From an uncultured Rhodocyclaceae bacterium (lineage in GTDB: Bacteria > Pseudomonadota > Gammaproteobacteria > Burkholderiales > Rhodocyclaceae), in contig CAJBAP010000347.1 of the NCBI GenBank assembly GCA_903950295.1, positions 1 to 8,150 of the forward strand: DNA of 8,150 nt, read 5' to 3'. This document shows positions 6,047-8,150 of the stretch, in pieces. The notes below the pieces were generated by a model that saw only the letters and a list, made by a program, of their open reading frames with translations, was not told the origin of the DNA and searched no databases. Numbering within the stretch: position 1 is the first letter of the stretch; every line of letters starts with the position of its first letter. A program made the translations under genes and the position numbers.

Positions 6047-6097
6047 TACCTCCAAAGGTCGAATCGAAAGAATTTTAGAAAACCTGATCTGGAGGTA
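6047..6097 (-). promoter_or_regulatory. inverted repeat that can mask the repeat-gene ribosome-binding site
   Basis: TACCTCC (minus strand, 6097-6091) is exactly complementary to GGAGGTA (6053-6047), which contains the Shine-Dalgarno of the Met-rich gene. Inside, AGGT can also pair with ACCT. The upstream arm overlaps the candidate -35, so a transcript started at that promoter would lack it, while readthrough from the transporter gene would contain both arms and could fold the site shut. Confidence 0.45.
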
Positions 6098-6100
6098 CAA
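6072..6100 (-). promoter_or_regulatory. candidate promoter of the Met-rich repeat gene
   Basis: On the minus strand TTGTAC (6100-6095), a 17-nt spacer and TAAAAT (6077-6072, 5/6 match to TATAAT) precede the start codon by about 30 nt. The -35 match is only partial. This gap, 6043-6194, is also the only space between the transporter gene and the repeat gene. Confidence 0.4.
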
Positions 6101-6194
6101 AAGTCGGCGCTGACAATACGGCATTGCGGCGACCATCCCCTCCCAAATTACTGCTCTGGCACCGGTACGTTGCCGGCACTGTTTGTTGTATTTA

Positions 6195-7313
6195 CTATGC
6201 TTCGCGCATCATCTTCCAGTATTCGTATTTCATCATCGCGGCGGAGCCGATAATGATGGAGAAGAAGGTGATGATGGCGCCGACCGACAGGGTCGAAAAC
6301 CCGGTGATGCCCTGACCGACGGTACAGCCCATGGCGGTGACGCCACCGAAACCCATCAGGATGCCACCGATGATGTGGCGGAACATGTCCTGCGCCGAAA
6401 CGAAGTGCTCCCAGCGGAAGGCCTTGGTGGCAATCGCATACAGGAAGGAGCCGATGCCGACACCGAAGACGGTGGCGATGCCCCAGGTGACGACCGTGGT
6501 CTTGTCAGTCCAGAGTGACCAGAGTTCCAGCGTGTAACCGGCGGGTGCAATGAAAGACATCGACTCGGCCAGTTTGGAGTTGGTGCCGATGGCCATCTCG
6601 GTCAGCGTTTCGGGGTTTTCCATCCAGCCGAGCTTGCCAGTTACATACCAGCCTGCAACCACTACGCCACCCAGCACGATGCCGGCGATCAGGTTTTCCT
6701 TGTTTTCCCAGAACGACTTGCTGAAGAAGACGAAAGCCATCAGCAGGCCGCCGATGACCAGCGCGAACGACAACTCAGCCATGGCAATGTCCATGCCGAG
6801 GCTCTGGTGCAGCAGGTGCGGCAGGGTCTGCTCCGTCGGCAGACGGAGTGTGAAGGCAGGGGTGGACAGCCACTCGGTACGCGGCACAGCCAGGATGCCG
6901 CGCAGCGTTACGTTCGCGGCGTAAGCCATGTAGATGAAGACCACCACGGCTTTCAGGTTGCCGCCACCGACGCGGACCAGTGTCTTGTTGCCACAGCCCG
7001 AGGCAAGCGTCATGCCGATGCCGAAGATCAGGCCACCGACGATGTGGGCGAGCCACGGCAGGTTCTGGCTGGTATAGATGGTGTTGGCGAGGTTGATCGT
7101 GCCGGAATAGGCCAGGTAGTTGGTGCCGATCATGGCGATGGCGATGGTCAGCAACCAGGCGCGCATGCGCCCCCAATCGCCCATGTTGACGACGTCTGAT
7201 ACGGCACCCATGGTGCAGAAATTGGTCTTGTTGGCGAAGAAGCCAAAGATCAGGCCGAGACCGAAGCCCCACCAGACGACACTCTTGGCGATTACCTGTA
7301 ACTCTTCTGGCAT
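6195..7313 (-). CDS. YeeE/YedE-family (TsuA-like) sulfur-compound transporter
   Basis: 372-residue inner-membrane protein with about nine or more hydrophobic segments. It belongs to the YeeE/YedE family, whose characterised member TsuA imports thiosulfate through conserved cysteines. Three family motifs are clear: NKTNFCTMGAVSD (Cys33), TLASGCGNKTLVR (Cys107) and TAMGCTVGQGITG (Cys330). These are the only cysteines, as expected for the relay of substrate through the pore. The internal two-fold arrangement of the family is visible (GLIFGFFANK and GGLIFGIGMTLASGC against GGILMGFGGVTAMGC). ATG start preceded by a weak GGGGGAA. No TusA/YeeD-type sulfur carrier, the frequent partner, lies beside it here. 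It is 99 nt downstream of queC and 152 nt upstream of the Met-rich gene on the same strand. The family is firm; the substrate (thiosulfate, sulfide-level sulfur or another sulfur compound) is inferred. Confidence 0.92.
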   Translation of the reverse strand: MPEELQVIAKSVVWWGFGLGLIFGFFANKTNFCTMGAVSDVVNMGDWGRMRAWLLTIAIAMIGTNYLAYSGTINLANTIYTSQNLPWLAHIVGGLIFGIGMTLASGCGNKTLVRVGGGNLKAVVVFIYMAYAANVTLRGILAVPRTEWLSTPAFTLRLPTEQTLPHLLHQSLGMDIAMAELSFALVIGGLLMAFVFFSKSFWENKENLIAGIVLGGVVVAGWYVTGKLGWMENPETLTEMAIGTNSKLAESMSFIAPAGYTLELWSLWTDKTTVVTWGIATVFGVGIGSFLYAIATKAFRWEHFVSAQDMFRHIIGGILMGFGGVTAMGCTVGQGITGFSTLSVGAIITFFSIIIGSAAMMKYEYWKMMREA

Positions 7314-7412
7314 GTCGCGATTCCCCCGAAACTTTTATTTTGCAAACCGGCCATTCTCCGCGAAAGGCGGCCGCAGTTTAATTCAAAGCATCGTTCAAAA
7401 AATAATATCGCT

Positions 7413-8108
7413 CTATATAAGAGATGACTGATACTGCGTTGGATCAAGCACACCGGCTGTGCTGAAGCCATCGCGACGTAGACGACAGGCGTCGCATAGG
7501 CCGCAGCCGTGGCCTGCGTCATCGGCCTGGTAACACGACACCGTGAGTCCATAATCGACGCCCAGTGCCGTGCCACGATGGATGATGGCGGCCTTGGAGA
7601 GTTCGATTAGTGGCGCATGTAGGGTCAGCAGATGACCTTCGTCGCTCGCCTTGGTGGCGAGATTCGCCATCCGTTCGAATGCGCGGATGAAGTCCGGCCG
7701 GCAATCGGGATAGCCGGAGTAATCGACGGCATTCACGCCAACAAAAATATTCCGGGCGCCCAGGATTTCTGCCCAGCCCAGCGCCAGCGCCAGCATGATG
7801 GTGTTGCGGGCGGGAACGTAGGTCACCGGTATGCCCGGCGCGAGGCCGCTGGTCGGCACGGCGATGGCCGGGTCGGTCAGTGCCGAACCGCCAAACTGGC
7901 CGATATCGAGATGCACGACGCGATGCTCTTGTGCGCCCAGTGCGGCGGCAACCCGGGCGGCCGCAACGAGTTCGGCGGCATGGCGCTGACCGTAGTCGAC
8001 CGAAAGACAGTGGCAGGTGAAACCTTCACTCTGCGCGATGGCCAGGCAGGTTGCGGAGTCGAGTCCGCCCGAGAGAAGAACGACAGCAGACTTAGGGTTA
8101 GCGGCCAC
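7413..8108 (-). CDS. queC: 7-cyano-7-deazaguanine synthase QueC
   Basis: 231-residue cytosolic enzyme that converts 7-carboxy-7-deazaguanine to preQ0 with ATP and ammonia, in the pathway to queuosine in tRNA. The N-terminal PP-loop SGGLDS is at 13-18. VDYGQRH at 37-43, PARNTIML at 99-106, [15 protein letters not shown] at 126-140 and the zinc-site cysteines 192, 202, 205 and 208 ([11 protein letters not shown]) follow in the order expected for QueC. The length is normal. The start is GTG at 8108; no in-frame ATG lies upstream within the window, GGGGA sits 7 nt before it, and the distance to the PP-loop is typical. A partial inverted repeat lies just upstream. Its link to the sulfur-type genes downstream is probably positional only, although a shared transcript cannot be excluded. 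Confidence 0.97.
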   Translation of the reverse strand: MAANPKSAVVLLSGGLDSATCLAIAQSEGFTCHCLSVDYGQRHAAELVAAARVAAALGAQEHRVVHLDIGQFGGSALTDPAIAVPTSGLAPGIPVTYVPARNTIMLALALGWAEILGARNIFVGVNAVDYSGYPDCRPDFIRAFERMANLATKASDEGHLLTLHAPLIELSKAAIIHRGTALGVDYGLTVSCYQADDAGHGCGLCDACRLRRDGFSTAGVLDPTQYQSSLI

Positions 8109-8119
8109 GCGCTTGTCCC

Positions 8120-8133
8120 CACAAAACTTTGTG
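8120..8133. repeat. short palindrome upstream of queC
   Basis: CACAAA and TTTGTG flank two bases, 11 nt before the queC start and partly overlapping its ribosome-binding region. It could be an operator half-site pair or a small RNA hairpin, or chance. The rest of 8109-8150 shows no gene. Confidence 0.3.
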
Positions 8134-8150
8134 CATCTGCAATTGGAAAC

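Noticed and set aside
4798..6078. Long His-rich open frame on the plus strand across the repeat gene
   Set aside because: It is the antisense of the 75-bp repeats, kept open because the period is a multiple of three. The minus frame has a signal peptide, strong ribosome-binding site and conserved repeat positions.
6150..6185. GC-rich inverted repeat (GTGCCGG/CCGGTGC) as terminator of the transporter gene
   Set aside because: Two wobble pairs and no T-run follow; too weak to call.
5126..6253. Second plus-strand open frame with repeated FGSVMA-like hydrophobic segments
   Set aside because: Same antisense effect; no ribosome-binding site, and it runs into the transporter gene.
7314..7412. Promoter or terminator between queC and the transporter gene
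   Set aside because: AT-rich patches and a 5-bp CGGCC/GGCCG repeat are present, but no -35/-10 pair or stem plus T-run is convincing.

Overview
The window looks like a chromosomal segment of a GC-rich Gram-negative bacterium. Gene families and style point to a betaproteobacterium, perhaps of the Rhodocyclales/Azoarcus type with sulfur metabolism; this is inference from content, not from a database match. One gene runs rightwards at the left end. Everything else (six protein genes and one tRNA) runs leftwards.

Left part (1-3807): the 3' end of a PAS-GGDEF-EAL cyclic-di-GMP signalling protein (1-1704, +) converges on a conserved protein with a weak PilZ-like C-terminal half (1742-3385, -). That gene overlaps a HIT-family nucleotide hydrolase/transferase (3382-3807, -) by 4 nt. 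A strong bidirectional-looking intrinsic terminator (3841-3871) separates this pair from a tRNA-Lys(TTT) gene with encoded CCA (3878-3953, -). The tRNA has a perfect consensus sigma70 promoter with a GC-rich discriminator.

Right part (4039-8108, all -): in transcription order it holds queC (queuosine precursor synthesis), a YeeE/YedE-family sulfur-compound transporter, a secreted methionine-rich tandem-repeat protein, and a secreted DUF302 protein. The repeat protein is the most unusual item. It carries twelve ungapped copies of a 25-residue unit in which about one residue in three is Met, has no Cys or His, and ends in a basic Ala/Lys/Thr tail. Each unit is itself two related DPK-containing halves of 12 and 13 residues. 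The DUF302 protein carries one short segment resembling a repeat half-unit, which strengthens the idea that the pair act together in the periplasm. The transporter next door suggests, without proving, a link to sulfur, thiosulfate or soft-metal/redox chemistry.

Intergenic signals include an inverted repeat able to mask the ribosome-binding site of the repeat protein, a hairpin between the repeat gene and the DUF302 gene, and a possible pseudoknot downstream of the DUF302 gene that overlaps the tRNA promoter. No mobile elements, CRISPR arrays or rRNA genes are seen. No gap between genes exceeds about 155 bases.
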